The notes under the pieces are model-generated. The model searched no databases, had not been told where the DNA came from, and saw nothing but the letters and a program-made list of their open reading frames with translations. From NCBI GenBank assembly GCA_002683195.1, contig NYSW01000111.1, positions 1-64,000 of the forward strand: 64,000 nt of DNA, in the 5' to 3' direction. A program made the position numbers and the translations under genes. The stretch is from Phycisphaerae bacterium. GTDB lineage: Bacteria > Planctomycetota > Phycisphaerae > Phycisphaerales > SM1A02. Of the stretch, positions 18,252-27,105 are shown in pieces. Position 1 is the stretch's first letter. Every line of letters starts with the position of its first letter.

Positions 18252-19793
18252 GTGGCGAGACGAACCCCATCCACCGGCCAGATGTCCTTCTCCGACGCGA
18301 TCCGCAGAATCCGCGATGGCGGTGAGGATTCCAATCCACCGGCCGATCCCCCGGATGTCGCCGTCGGTGGCGAGCCGGCGACCGAGCCGCCACTTTCGGT
18401 GACCGAGGTCTGTCGCCGGGTGAACAAAGCCCTGCTGCTGATCGAGGGCGGTCCCGAGATCAGGGTCGAGGGTGAGATCGGTAGTTGCTCCCTGCCCGGA
18501 CACTGGTACTTCACCTTGAAGGATGAAGAGGGCTCTCAGCTTTCCTGTGCATTCTTCAGTCCCCGGTACCGGGCCGATTCCGAAACGCCCACCCCGCAGG
18601 TCGGGATGAAAGTCGTGGCTCACGGCCGGCCGGAGTTGTACGCCAAGGGGGGACGCCTGAGTTTCATCGCCTCTCGACTTCGAGAAGCAGGATTGGGCGA
18701 CCTGCATCAACGATTCGAACGCTTGAAGGCGGACCTCCGGGATCGAGGTTGGTTTGAACCGACGCTGCGGTTGGAACTGCCGGATTTTGCCCGCCGGATC
18801 ATGGTGATCACCAGTGGTGACGGGGCGGCCCGCCGAGACGTGGAAGAGACGGCTCGGCGGCTCTGGCCGGGGCTTGAACTCCTGCTGATTCCGGTTCCGG
18901 TGCAGGGGCCGGCCGCCACCCCGAAGATCGCCCGGGCGGTTCGTCTGGCTCGGGCGAGCGCCGCGGCGATGCGAGTGGACGCGATCATCCTCACGCGGGG
19001 CGGCGGCTCCCTCGAGGATCTCTGGTGCTTCAACGAAGAAGCGGTCGCCGCTGCGATCTTCGAGTCGCGGGCGGAAGCGGTGGCGGCACACCTGGCGGGT
19101 GGCCCGCCGCCGGTGCCGTTGGTGGCGGCGATCGGCCACGAAAGTGACAGCTCGATCGCCGAATTCGTCGCCGACCATCGAGCTTCGACTCCGACCCAGG
19201 CCGCCATGGTGCTGGTTCCGGATGCCGCCGAACAGGGCGACTACCTGAATTCCCGCCAGGAACGCCTGAGACTCCTGGCTCAGCGAGGCGTCGAACGGGC
19301 TCGCGGCCGGATCGAGGTGGCGGCTCGGCACGAGATCCTTCGCCGTCCGGCCCGAATGCTCGATCCGCATCGTCGACGATTGGATGACGCCGGAAACGGA
19401 CTCATCGCGTCGATGGTCCGAGCGATGGAAGTTCGGCGTGCTCATCTGGCTGGCCTGGAATCCAGACTCGGTGCGGTCGCACCCGCCCGAAGCGTGGCCG
19501 AAGCGTCGCATCGGATTGAAGTGGCCGGTGGTCGTCTGGCCCGGGGGATCGAAGCGTTGATCAAGCGGCGGATCACCCGGATCGACCACCTGGCGGGGCA
19601 ACTTCGGATCGTCGGTCCGGACTCCGTCCTCTCCCGGGGGTACGCGTTGGTGCTTGATGAAGCCGGGAAACCGATCCGCGATGCCGGGGCGATGGCGGTC
19701 GAGGACCGGATCCGAGCCACGTTCGCCCGAGGCTCGGTGGTGGCCAGGGTCGAGACGGTCGATCCCGGCGAAAAGGTAGAGTCCAACCCATGA
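18252..19793 (+). CDS. xseA: Exodeoxyribonuclease VII large subunit
   Basis: About 513 aa, the catalytic subunit that degrades single-stranded DNA in both directions. Order: an N-terminal OB-fold (SVTEVCRRVNKALL, GEIGSCSLPGHWYFTLKDE), the nuclease core with FARRIMVITSGDGAARRDV, AIILTRGGGSLEDLWCFNEE, and IGHESDSSIAEFVADHRASTPTQAA, a long helical arm (about 315-440), and the C-terminal VLSRGYALV segment. The start is ambiguous: GTG 18252 or ATG 18282 (MSFSDAIRRI); neither has a clear ribosome-binding site. A disordered stretch of about 35 residues precedes the OB-fold. The stop overlaps the xseB start (ATGA). Confidence 0.95.
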   Translation: MARRTPSTGQMSFSDAIRRIRDGGEDSNPPADPPDVAVGGEPATEPPLSVTEVCRRVNKALLLIEGGPEIRVEGEIGSCSLPGHWYFTLKDEEGSQLSCAFFSPRYRADSETPTPQVGMKVVAHGRPELYAKGGRLSFIASRLREAGLGDLHQRFERLKADLRDRGWFEPTLRLELPDFARRIMVITSGDGAARRDVEETARRLWPGLELLLIPVPVQGPAATPKIARAVRLARASAAAMRVDAIILTRGGGSLEDLWCFNEEAVAAAIFESRAEAVAAHLAGGPPPVPLVAAIGHESDSSIAEFVADHRASTPTQAAMVLVPDAAEQGDYLNSRQERLRLLAQRGVERARGRIEVAARHEILRRPARMLDPHRRRLDDAGNGLIASMVRAMEVRRAHLAGLESRLGAVAPARSVAEASHRIEVAGGRLARGIEALIKRRITRIDHLAGQLRIVGPDSVLSRGYALVLDEAGKPIRDAGAMAVEDRIRATFARGSVVARVETVDPGEKVESNP

Positions 19794-20041
19794 GCGACGA
19801 CCATCCGACCAATCAGGAACCGACACCGGTTGCCGACCTTTCGTTCGAGGCTGCGAGTCAGGAACTCGAGGCCATCATCGATCGACTCGAACGTGGTGAC
19901 GTGCCGCTGGAAACCAGTCTCGACGCCTATGGCCGAGGGCAGGCGCTCCTTGCTCGCTGTCGCTCGATCCTCGATCGAGCGGCCACGAGGATCGAAGAGG
20001 TCGATCTCGAGGCGGCCGATGCCGACGGGGATGGTGCGTGA
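19790..20041 (+). CDS. xseB: Exodeoxyribonuclease VII small subunit
   Basis: An 83-aa protein with the xseB pattern SFEAASQELEAIIDRLERGDVPLETSLDAYGRG and LLARCRSILDRA. Small subunits bind the helical arm of XseA. The ATGA overlap with xseA indicates translational coupling. The N-terminal 15 residues and the acidic tail are probably flexible. Confidence 0.95.
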   Translation: MSDDHPTNQEPTPVADLSFEAASQELEAIIDRLERGDVPLETSLDAYGRGQALLARCRSILDRAATRIEEVDLEAADADGDGA

Positions 20042-20126
20042 TGCAGAAGCCGGTGGCGCAGCCTCCTCCAGATCCGAGGATGCGTCCTTCTGACTCCGTC
20101 CCAGTCTCCGATTCGGAAGTGACATC

Positions 20127-21359
20127 GTGACCGGTCTCAATCTCGGCAGCCTTCCGGCCTGGTTGCTGATCCTCGCCCCGAAACTGATCACCGCCGCGTT
20201 TCTCTTCGCGTTCGGCGCGGCGGTCGGCAGTTTCCTCAACGTGGTGGTCTATCGCGTTCCTGCCGGCCGAAGCGTGGTCAGCCCCCCGAGTCGTTGTCCA
20301 AGTTGTGGCTGGAGACTTTCCTGGCGGGAGAACCTCCCGATTCTCGGCTGGTTGTTCCTGCGTGGCCGCTGCCGACGATGTCGAGGGCGGATCAGCATTC
20401 AATACCCGCTGATCGAGGCGGTGGTCGGAGCGATCTTCGCCACGACCTATCTGATGCTCTACGTCTCGGCCGCCGGAGGGTGGTGGGAGAACATCGGCGG
20501 TCCCTGGTGGCGGGTCGGTGGCTTCGGCGAAACCTGGCCCGCCTTTGCGGTCCTCATGACCATGATCGCCGGACTCGTGGCCGCCACCCTGGTCGATGCC
20601 CGGACATTCCTCATTCCGGCTGGAATCACCAATGTGGTCGGCATCGTGGCCATCATCGGCTGGGGATTGCAAGGATTGCTGCCTGCTCGGGAAGCCATGG
20701 TCCTGTTGGAGGCTGCCGGAGACGGCCCGCTTCCCGGCGTTGGCTGGCCGGTGGTGGGCCTGGTCTCGGGTGCGACCATCGGGAACATCGTTGCCCTCGT
20801 GTTGCTCCGCCGGGGCATTCTGACTCGCAGTTTCGCCGACTACGAGGAGTATGTGACCGACGACGAGCCCTTGGCGGACTATCCGCATGGGCGGCGTGAA
20901 ATGGTCAGGGAGATGGCCTTTCTCCTGCCGATCATCAGCCTCGGTCTGCTTGGCTGGTGGCTCTGTTCCCTCGTGTCTCTCGATGCGGGACCACCGAGGG
21001 TGATGGTTTTCCTCGCGTCTTCGGCCCTGGGATATTTCGTGGGGGCTGCGATCGTCTGGGCGATCCGGATTCTGGGAACCCTGGCTTTCGGCCGGGAAGC
21101 CATGGGGATGGGGGATGTTCATCTGTTGGCGGTGGTGGGGGCCACCCTCGGTTGGCTTGATCCGATTCGCATTTTCTTCATCGCACCGTTCCTGGCGCTG
21201 GCCTGGATCGCCGGAGGACGAATCCTGTCGCGATTCGGCGGTCGAACGGAACGGGAACTTCCGTACGGGCCTCATCTGGCGGCCGCGACCCTGCTGGTCA
21301 TCTATGCCCGCCCCTGGATCGACGAACTCCAGACGATTCTCTTCTTCCCATCCGGCTGA
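20127..21359 (+). CDS. Prepilin peptidase (A24 family leader peptidase/methyltransferase)
   Basis: A 410-aa polytopic membrane enzyme that cleaves type IV prepilin or pseudopilin leader peptides and methylates the new N-terminus. The N-terminal domain has GSFLNVVVYRVP and two CxxC pairs (Cys57/60 and Cys82/85) typical of the bifunctional form. The two catalytic aspartates are in LVDARTFLIP (Asp157) and GMGDVH (Asp330). Two extra loops (about 113-140 and 165-250) make it longer than the usual 260-290 aa. It starts with GTG 20127. No pilus genes are near; in planctomycetes the enzyme may serve both pili and type II secretion. Confidence 0.9.
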   Translation: MTGLNLGSLPAWLLILAPKLITAAFLFAFGAAVGSFLNVVVYRVPAGRSVVSPPSRCPSCGWRLSWRENLPILGWLFLRGRCRRCRGRISIQYPLIEAVVGAIFATTYLMLYVSAAGGWWENIGGPWWRVGGFGETWPAFAVLMTMIAGLVAATLVDARTFLIPAGITNVVGIVAIIGWGLQGLLPAREAMVLLEAAGDGPLPGVGWPVVGLVSGATIGNIVALVLLRRGILTRSFADYEEYVTDDEPLADYPHGRREMVREMAFLLPIISLGLLGWWLCSLVSLDAGPPRVMVFLASSALGYFVGAAIVWAIRILGTLAFGREAMGMGDVHLLAVVGATLGWLDPIRIFFIAPFLALAWIAGGRILSRFGGRTERELPYGPHLAAATLLVIYARPWIDELQTILFFPSG

Positions 21360-21387
21360 CCTTCCCTCGCCATGAGGCGGGCGTCGG

Positions 21388-21393
21388 TACACT
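21388..21393 (+). promoter_or_regulatory. Possible extended -10 element (GGTACACT)
   Basis: GGTACACT lies 54 bases before the ATG of the OmpA lipoprotein gene at 21448, just after the stop of the prepilin peptidase gene. It matches the recurrent GGTANNCT pattern; no clear -35 is visible. Confidence 0.4.
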
Positions 21394-21447
21394 TTGGCGG
21401 CAGCGTCGGAGTCACCGGCGCTGAGACTCAACACGATGGAGCTGCGC

Positions 21448-22074
21448 ATGCACGGATGGACACGCTTGGCGACCCTCGCCCCCCTCGCGCTGGTGGCGAC
21501 GCTGGCCGGTTGCAACAACGACACGAAGATGAACCAGCAGGCTCTTCTCGATGAAAATCGAGATCTCCGAGCCGAACTCGATCGGACCCGCACCAATCTC
21601 GACGACGCCGACGCGAGAGCGATGCGGGCGGAGACCGAACTCGGTGACGCCCGTCAGAAGCTGGCGGATGCGGCCGCCCAGCCACCGCTGCCGGAGGATT
21701 CCAGTGGGGCGACCTGGAGCGAACGAGACGGCCAGCCGGTCGTCGACATCGAAGGCGATGTGCTGTTCGATTCCGGTCAGCACGATCTCAAGAAGAATGC
21801 CCAGGCGACCCTGCGGGGCATCGCCGATCAGATCAAGAGTGAATATCCGGGTTCGACCATTCGAATCGATGGCTTCACCGATACCGATCGGATCAAGACC
21901 AAGAAGTACAACTCCAACTACCACCTTGGTTTCGAGCGAGCCTACTCGGTCGGTCAGTACCTGATGAAGCAGGGGCTCGGCCGTGATCGAATCAGCTACG
22001 GCTCATTCGGCCCCCACGTGCCCCGAGGCACCAAGGCCGAGAGTCGGAGGGTTGAAATCACGATCATCGAATAG
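21448..22074 (+). CDS. Pal-like OmpA-family lipoprotein
   Basis: A 208-aa lipoprotein. ATG 21448 was chosen because GGAG sits six bases upstream and it leads straight into a signal peptide ending in a lipobox (TLAGC). A charged coiled coil (LLDENRDLRAELDRTRTNLD…) spans about 30-80. The OmpA domain (about 95-205) has VLFDSGQHDL, IRIDGFTDTD, LGFERAYSVGQYL and the SRRVEI end motif, so it probably binds peptidoglycan. A strong bidirectional terminator follows. It is the second lipoprotein of this coil-plus-OmpA design in the window. Confidence 0.87.
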   Translation: MHGWTRLATLAPLALVATLAGCNNDTKMNQQALLDENRDLRAELDRTRTNLDDADARAMRAETELGDARQKLADAAAQPPLPEDSSGATWSERDGQPVVDIEGDVLFDSGQHDLKKNAQATLRGIADQIKSEYPGSTIRIDGFTDTDRIKTKKYNSNYHLGFERAYSVGQYLMKQGLGRDRISYGSFGPHVPRGTKAESRRVEITIIE

Positions 22075-22098
22075 ATGATCCCGGTCGTGATCAGATCG

Positions 22099-22143
22099 AA
22101 AAACGAGGCCCGCGATTCCCTTCGGGAGATCGCGGGCCTTTTT
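22099..22143. terminator. Bidirectional rho-independent terminator
   Basis: An 11-bp perfect stem (22106-22116 with 22129-22139) has TTTTT after it on the plus strand and, reading the other way, TTTTT (complement of 22099-22103) on the minus strand. It can end both the OmpA lipoprotein gene and the oppositely transcribed mlaF-mlaD unit. Confidence 0.85.
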
Positions 22144-22223
22144 CGTGTCGGTTCTGATCCGAGGGTTTCGGTCGGGGAGGCTTCGAGGCGAGCCCTGAAT
22201 CAGCCCGCGGGGTCGGCCCGAGA

Positions 22224-23228
22224 TCAGAACTCGACCTTGACGCCTTGGGCCTTCACGGATTCGATGAGGATCTCCAGGGTCTCGAGGGTGTTGGCGAGGC
22301 GGCGAGCCGCATCATCCAGATCCTCGTAGAGCGCCGGGTCGTTCATCAATCGTCCAAGCGTTCCCTGGCCCCCGGAAGCCCGGGTGGCGAGGGCTCGGAC
22401 TTCCACCAGCGTGTCGTCCACGGATCCTGCAGTGGCCGCGATTCTTGCGACCAGTGCCGGTGATTCCGCATCGAGGGTGGTGGCCAGACGGCTTGCCGCG
22501 ATCGCTGCGTCGGTGGCTCGCTCGATGAAGAGATTGGCCTTGAACACCGCCTGGGCCGCGTCCTCGCGAAGTTGCGCGTCGCCCAGCCAGCTTCCGGCCG
22601 CAGCGAAGGCCTTGTCCGCTTGTTCGAGGGTTCGATTGACCCGATCGATGGTGGTCCCGAGCCCGGCTCCGTCAGCGCCGCCGGTATCCACGAGTTCTCT
22701 GATCTTTTCACCCAGTTCGCGGTAGGTGCCGGCAAGGGCACCGACTTCGGCGAAACTGTCCGCGATGGGACCCATGCGGATATCAAGGCTGCCGGCAAGG
22801 GTTTCATCGAGTGACTGGAACTCGCCGGTCAGGACCGGGGCTTCGCCGGGATTGAAGGTCAGTCGTTCCGCTTCCGGATCGAGCGAGAGAATGGCGAGTC
22901 GGGTTCCTCCGCCGATCAGGGCCGATTCCACTTTGACCAGATGGTCGACGGGAATCCGGACCCATTCGTCGATTCGGCAGTCCAGTCGCACCGGCAACGC
23001 CTGGTCGATCTGGAGGGTGACGACATCAACGGTGCCGATGGGAACGCCATCGAGGGTGAGTTGGCTTCCGTATCGAAGCCCCCCGGCCCGATTCAGGCGA
23101 ATCTCGAGGTCGACCGCCGAGCGGGCGAAATCGCGAAGGGATCCGAAGGCCAGCAGCATCGAAATGGTGGCGGCGGCAGCGAGGATGGCGGCGATGCCGA
23201 TGACGGCATCCCGGTATCGATCGTTCAT
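22224..23228 (-). CDS. MCE-domain protein (MlaD-like)
   Basis: A 334-aa protein with one N-terminal membrane anchor (about 8-30) and an MCE domain (about 38-115; LNRAGGLRYGSQLTLDGVPIGTV). The rest is a long helical region with repeated DET/VDDTL patterns. MlaD-type proteins form hexameric rings that ferry lipids between inner and outer membranes on behalf of an ABC transporter. The start codon overlaps the ATPase gene stop (ATGA). The usual MlaE permease is absent from this pair, so it must be encoded elsewhere if the system is complete. Confidence 0.85.
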   Translation of the reverse strand: MNDRYRDAVIGIAAILAAAATISMLLAFGSLRDFARSAVDLEIRLNRAGGLRYGSQLTLDGVPIGTVDVVTLQIDQALPVRLDCRIDEWVRIPVDHLVKVESALIGGGTRLAILSLDPEAERLTFNPGEAPVLTGEFQSLDETLAGSLDIRMGPIADSFAEVGALAGTYRELGEKIRELVDTGGADGAGLGTTIDRVNRTLEQADKAFAAAGSWLGDAQLREDAAQAVFKANLFIERATDAAIAASRLATTLDAESPALVARIAATAGSVDDTLVEVRALATRASGGQGTLGRLMNDPALYEDLDDAARRLANTLETLEILIESVKAQGVKVEF

Positions 23229-24058
23229 GAGACGGTCTTTCCGTTCGGTGTGAGATCGTCGAGGGTATCCGCATCCAAACGGTCGAGATTCCCATCTGGG
23301 GATTGTCGGCCTTCGAGAAAGCCTCGAACCACTGGATCCTCGCTCACCCGGATCTGATCCGGCGTGCCCCGGGCGCGAACCCGACCCTGATGAAGCAGGA
23401 TCATCTGATCCGCCACCTGGAACGCCGAATCAAGGTCATGGGTGACCACCACACTGGTGATGGAGAGTTCCCGCTGAAGGCGGACGATGAGGTCATTGAT
23501 CACATTGGCCCGGATGGGATCCAATCCGGTCGTCGGCTCGTCGTACAGGATGAGTTCCGGTTTCAGGATGATCGCTCGGGCGAGGCCGACCCGTTTTCGC
23601 ATCCCGCCGGAAAGTTCCGCCGGCATTCGATCGAGGGTTTCGGCCAGTCCGACGCGGTCCAGGGTCTCCCGGACCCGTTCCTGAAGGTCAGGCCCCGCTT
23701 GGCCGGTCTCGCGGAGTGGGAAGGCCACGTTGTCCCGAACCGTGAGGCTGTCGAAGAGTGCGGCCTGCTGAAAGAGAAAACCGATTCTTCGGCGAACCGC
23801 CACCAATTGACTCTCGCTGAAGGCGTCGATTCGCTCTCCGTGGAACTGAATCTCACCCCGGTCCGGCCGTAGGAGCCCGACCAGATGCTTCAGGATCACG
23901 CTTTTTCCACATCCACTGGGTCCCATGACCACCAGCGTGCCCCCGACGGGGATCTCCAGATCGATGCCTCGAAGCACCTGACGCCCGTTGAAGGACTTCC
24001 AGACGTCGATCAATCGGAAGACGGGGTGGTCAGGTTCTTGTTCGTCGTTCGGGGCCAT
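23225..24058 (-). CDS. ABC transporter ATP-binding protein (MlaF-like)
   Basis: A 277-aa ATPase with Walker A GPSGCGKS (46-53), Q-loop FLFQQAALFDSLTV, signature LSGGMRKR (149-156), Walker B LILYDEPTT and switch THDL. The combination LFDSLTV…LSGGM.KRV is typical of the MlaF/Ttg2A branch that energises MCE lipid transport, and the next gene is an MCE protein. It is divergent from the Nudix gene, whose start is 28 bases away. Confidence 0.9.
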   Translation of the reverse strand: MAPNDEQEPDHPVFRLIDVWKSFNGRQVLRGIDLEIPVGGTLVVMGPSGCGKSVILKHLVGLLRPDRGEIQFHGERIDAFSESQLVAVRRRIGFLFQQAALFDSLTVRDNVAFPLRETGQAGPDLQERVRETLDRVGLAETLDRMPAELSGGMRKRVGLARAIILKPELILYDEPTTGLDPIRANVINDLIVRLQRELSITSVVVTHDLDSAFQVADQMILLHQGRVRARGTPDQIRVSEDPVVRGFLEGRQSPDGNLDRLDADTLDDLTPNGKTVS

Positions 24059-24086
24059 GGACGTATCATCGTCGCTGGAGGACCGA

Positions 24087-24668
24087 ATGCCAACGTCACT
24101 CGAAGGAGATCACGCGGATCGTCCCGGCGGAACCGAGGCGCCAAGACGCCTGGTGCACGAAGGGCCGGTCTTCAAGGTTCGTCGAATCGACTACCTGAAT
24201 GCTCGCGGAGAGGCGATTCGGAAGGACTTCGTCGAACATCCGGGGGCGATCACCGTGATCCCGGAGGATACGGATGGCACGATTCTCCTGGTGCGGGTCG
24301 GCCGGATCGCGGTGGGGCGATTTTTGCTCGAATTCTGCGCGGGCAAGCTGGAACCGGGCGAGGATCCCGCGGCGGCGGCCGCACGAGAGCTGGAGGAGGA
24401 GGTCGGGCGGCGAGCCGCTCGAATCAGACCCTTGGCGAGTTACCTCACGTCACCCGGTTGTTCGGATGAACGTATTCATGCCTTCCACGCCACCGATCTC
24501 CAGGAGATTCCGACTCGACTGGAGCCGGGAGAAGAGATCGAAGTGGTCCGCATGAGACCGGATGAGATCGAGGCGGCGATCCGCGAGGGCCGGATCGAAG
24601 ATGGCAAGACCATCGCGGCCTGGCACCTCTTTCTCCAACGCCGGGATTCCAGAGAGGGCGAATCGTGA
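24087..24668 (+). CDS. Nudix hydrolase (ADP-ribose pyrophosphatase-like)
   Basis: A 193-aa enzyme. ATG 24087 follows GGAGG by five bases. The Nudix box lies at 86-108 (G86, E92, R100, E101, E104, E105, G107) and is intact except that the last hydrophobic position is Arg. The surrounding sequence (GAITVIPEDTDGTILLVRV and AGKLEPGED) resembles ADP-ribose pyrophosphatases. It probably cleaves ADP-sugars or related dinucleotides. Its stop overlaps the next start (TGATG). Confidence 0.85.
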   Translation: MPTSLEGDHADRPGGTEAPRRLVHEGPVFKVRRIDYLNARGEAIRKDFVEHPGAITVIPEDTDGTILLVRVGRIAVGRFLLEFCAGKLEPGEDPAAAAARELEEEVGRRAARIRPLASYLTSPGCSDERIHAFHATDLQEIPTRLEPGEEIEVVRMRPDEIEAAIREGRIEDGKTIAAWHLFLQRRDSREGES

Positions 24669-25777
24669 TGAATACGGATCAGATCCCTCCCTCTGCAAGC
24701 GACCACCCGTCTTCACATTCGCCCCGGATCGACCAGCCATTGAGCTGGTCGGTGCCCGCGGCCCGAATCGGCGGGGTCACCATCCGCATTCATGCCTTCC
24801 TGCTCGTCACGATCGTCATCGTCTTGATCCGGGCGGCCTGGCACACCGGAAGCGACTCCTTTCCACTCGGTCCGAGGCCTGCCGGATGGTTCCTGGCCGC
24901 CCTGATCCTGGTGGTGACGATCCATGAACTGGTCACGGTGCTGGTGTCTCGCCGACTCGGCGGACACATGCCCGAGGTCGTCCTCCAACCGCTGGGGGGC
25001 TTGGATGACGGCGTGCTGCCTCCGGGCTGGCGTCGGGCGGTCATCACGGCTTTGGTCGGACCGTTATCCGCGATCACCATTTCCGTGACGGTCGCCGTGG
25101 TGATTCTGATCTCGACCGGGGGAGCGGTGGCACCCAATCCATTTTCGCCCGTTTCCGGGCTCTACTCCGTGGAGGTCGCTTCTTCGCCCTGGCTCGAACC
25201 CATCTACATCCTGGGTGCGGTGGCCACCGTGGTGGCCGGGGTGAATCTTCTGCCGGCACCACCCTTTCGAGGGCGGATCCTGTTCGAGGCCGTACTTCGA
25301 CCGCAGATGGGAACCACGGCGGCCCGGCGAATGACTCGGCGACTCGGTGTCCTGACCGTGACGGTTCTTCTGATCGTGGGACTCCTCGGGCTCTGGCTTC
25401 TTCCGGTCCTGGTCGGGGCCATGTGTGCCGCGTCCCTCCATCGGGGACGTCGTCAGGCGGCGGTCGAGACTGCGGTCTTCCGGGGCGAGTCCTGGCCGGA
25501 TGACGCCTCGTATCCGCCCTCGAATCCGGATCCCGACCCGATGCTTGATCTCCGAACCGACGCCCTCGTCGATCAGGAGGAAGCGGCGGCGGAGGGCGAC
25601 CGGAAAAACCGAGAGGCGCTGAAAAGTGGTCGTGCGGATCGCGAAGCCGCTGCTCGGGAAGAGACCGAACTCGATCGGGTCCTCGAAAAGATCGCGACGG
25701 ACGGGCTCGATTCCCTCGACCGGCGGGAGCGTCGCCTGCTCGCCAGGGCGACGGAACGGCGACGGGAAGACCCCTGA
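24668..25777 (+). CDS. Site-2-protease-like (M50) membrane protein lacking catalytic residues
   Basis: A 369-aa membrane protein with the layout of compact site-2 proteases: VRIHAFLL near residue 41, TIHELVTVLVSRRLGG at 85-99, WRRAVITALVGPLS near 121-134, and NLLPAPPFRGR at 193-203. Active M50 enzymes need HExxH and an aspartate in N..P.PP.DGG. Here the second metal histidine is Thr90 and the aspartate is Arg201, so it should not hold zinc. The cytoplasmic tail (about 255-369) is charged and ends in a segment like DRVLEKIATDGLDSLDRRERRLL, which resembles the tail of the rhomboid encoded next. It is translationally coupled to the Nudix gene. Pseudoprotease is inferred; it could bind substrates or chaperone the rhomboid. 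Confidence 0.72.
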   Translation: MNTDQIPPSASDHPSSHSPRIDQPLSWSVPAARIGGVTIRIHAFLLVTIVIVLIRAAWHTGSDSFPLGPRPAGWFLAALILVVTIHELVTVLVSRRLGGHMPEVVLQPLGGLDDGVLPPGWRRAVITALVGPLSAITISVTVAVVILISTGGAVAPNPFSPVSGLYSVEVASSPWLEPIYILGAVATVVAGVNLLPAPPFRGRILFEAVLRPQMGTTAARRMTRRLGVLTVTVLLIVGLLGLWLLPVLVGAMCAASLHRGRRQAAVETAVFRGESWPDDASYPPSNPDPDPMLDLRTDALVDQEEAAAEGDRKNREALKSGRADREAAAREETELDRVLEKIATDGLDSLDRRERRLLARATERRREDP

Positions 25778-25806
25778 GTCGGCTTGGTCGATAGAATCCG
25801 CGTCCC

Positions 25807-27105
25807 ATGGGTATCAACGATCGCGATTACGCCCGCCATGACGGCGGCCCCGGAAACCTCGGACAAGGTCCCCGTCGCGGGGGCCTGCAGTTCCGGAATT
25901 GGTCGGTCAACACCTGGCTGATCGCGATCTGCGTCGCGGTCTTCGTCCTCGATCAGTTGCTGCCTCGAATGATGGCACCGGTTCGCTCCGTTCCGGCGGT
26001 GATGATGGATGGGCAACTCGTCCGGCTCCCGGACGGAACGGAACTGGATCCCATCGATCGGTCCCAGATCCGTCTTCCCCGACTCAACCAGATCTACGAG
26101 GGGCGAGAGGTCCAAGGCGGTCGGATCCGAACGCCGATCTTCCAGGAGGTGGGCGGGGGGTTCGTCAGACAGGACGTCCCCGACCTCCGTTCCCTGCCGT
26201 CGAGCTTTCTGCTTCAGGCGATCCGGGTCGAGGACGGAAAAGCGGTACCCGCGGTCGCCACCGCGACCATTCGAGACAAGAACGGCAACTCGGTTCGTGG
26301 AGACGTGCTGCTGCTGGAACAGGTCCGGGTGGCGGGTCCCATCTGGGTCTGGGGATATTTCTCGACCTCGACCGCATTGCTGACGCTTGATCAGTACGTC
26401 GGGTTTCGCGGTTTTGAATTCTGGAGGCTCATCACCTTCCAGTTCCTTCACGCCGACCTGACCCATCTGCTTTTCAACATGATCGGCCTGTACTTCTTCG
26501 GAAGCCTGGTCGAGCAGTACCTCGGTTCCAAGCGGTACCTCGCCTTCTATCTGATCTGCGGGATGGCGGGCGCGTGCATGTATCTCATGCTCAATCTCGC
26601 GGGATGGTCGGTCTTCAGTCTCACCGGTCGCGATCTACCCGTCCTACTGGTCAACGATCCGGGCACGCCATTGGTCGGCGCCAGTGCCGGCGTGTTCGGG
26701 GTGGTCATGGCCAGCGCCTTCCTCGTGCCGAATGCCCGGGTGCTTCTGTTCTTCGTCATACCGATGCGACTGGCCACCCTCGCCTACGGTCTGGTGGCGG
26801 TGGCGCTGCTGTCCGTGTTCTTCGGATCTCAGAACGCCGGCGGTCAGGCCGCTCATATCGGTGGGGCGTTGGCGGGATTCTGGTTCATCCGGCATCCGCA
26901 CTCGCTCCACGGTTTCTTCGACTTCCTGGGGCGATACGACCCGACGAGCAAGAGTGGAGCGGCCTATCGGGCGGGTCGCCTGAAGACTTCGGGCGCCGTC
27001 GCGGATGCGGAAGTGGATCGGATTCTGGCGAAGATCCACGAACAAGGACTTCAGGGGCTGACCGGCAAGGAAAAGAAGATTCTCCGTGAGGCTTCCAAAC
27101 GGTGA
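25807..27105 (+). CDS. Rhomboid-family intramembrane serine protease
   Basis: A 432-aa protease. The catalytic serine is in GASAGVFG (Ser293) and the histidine in AAHIGGALAG (His350); FLHADLTHLLFNM near 215-230 is the conserved loop before them. TM1 (about 36-52) is separated from TM2 by an insertion of about 125 residues, longer than in most bacterial rhomboids. The C-terminus (about 397-432) contains DRILAKIHEQGLQGLTGKE, a tail seen in other rhomboid homologues and similar to the end of the upstream M50-like protein. ATG 25807 lies 29 bases after that gene. tgt begins inside its stop codon (GTGA). Confidence 0.9.
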   Translation: MGINDRDYARHDGGPGNLGQGPRRGGLQFRNWSVNTWLIAICVAVFVLDQLLPRMMAPVRSVPAVMMDGQLVRLPDGTELDPIDRSQIRLPRLNQIYEGREVQGGRIRTPIFQEVGGGFVRQDVPDLRSLPSSFLLQAIRVEDGKAVPAVATATIRDKNGNSVRGDVLLLEQVRVAGPIWVWGYFSTSTALLTLDQYVGFRGFEFWRLITFQFLHADLTHLLFNMIGLYFFGSLVEQYLGSKRYLAFYLICGMAGACMYLMLNLAGWSVFSLTGRDLPVLLVNDPGTPLVGASAGVFGVVMASAFLVPNARVLLFFVIPMRLATLAYGLVAVALLSVFFGSQNAGGQAAHIGGALAGFWFIRHPHSLHGFFDFLGRYDPTSKSGAAYRAGRLKTSGAVADAEVDRILAKIHEQGLQGLTGKEKKILREASKR

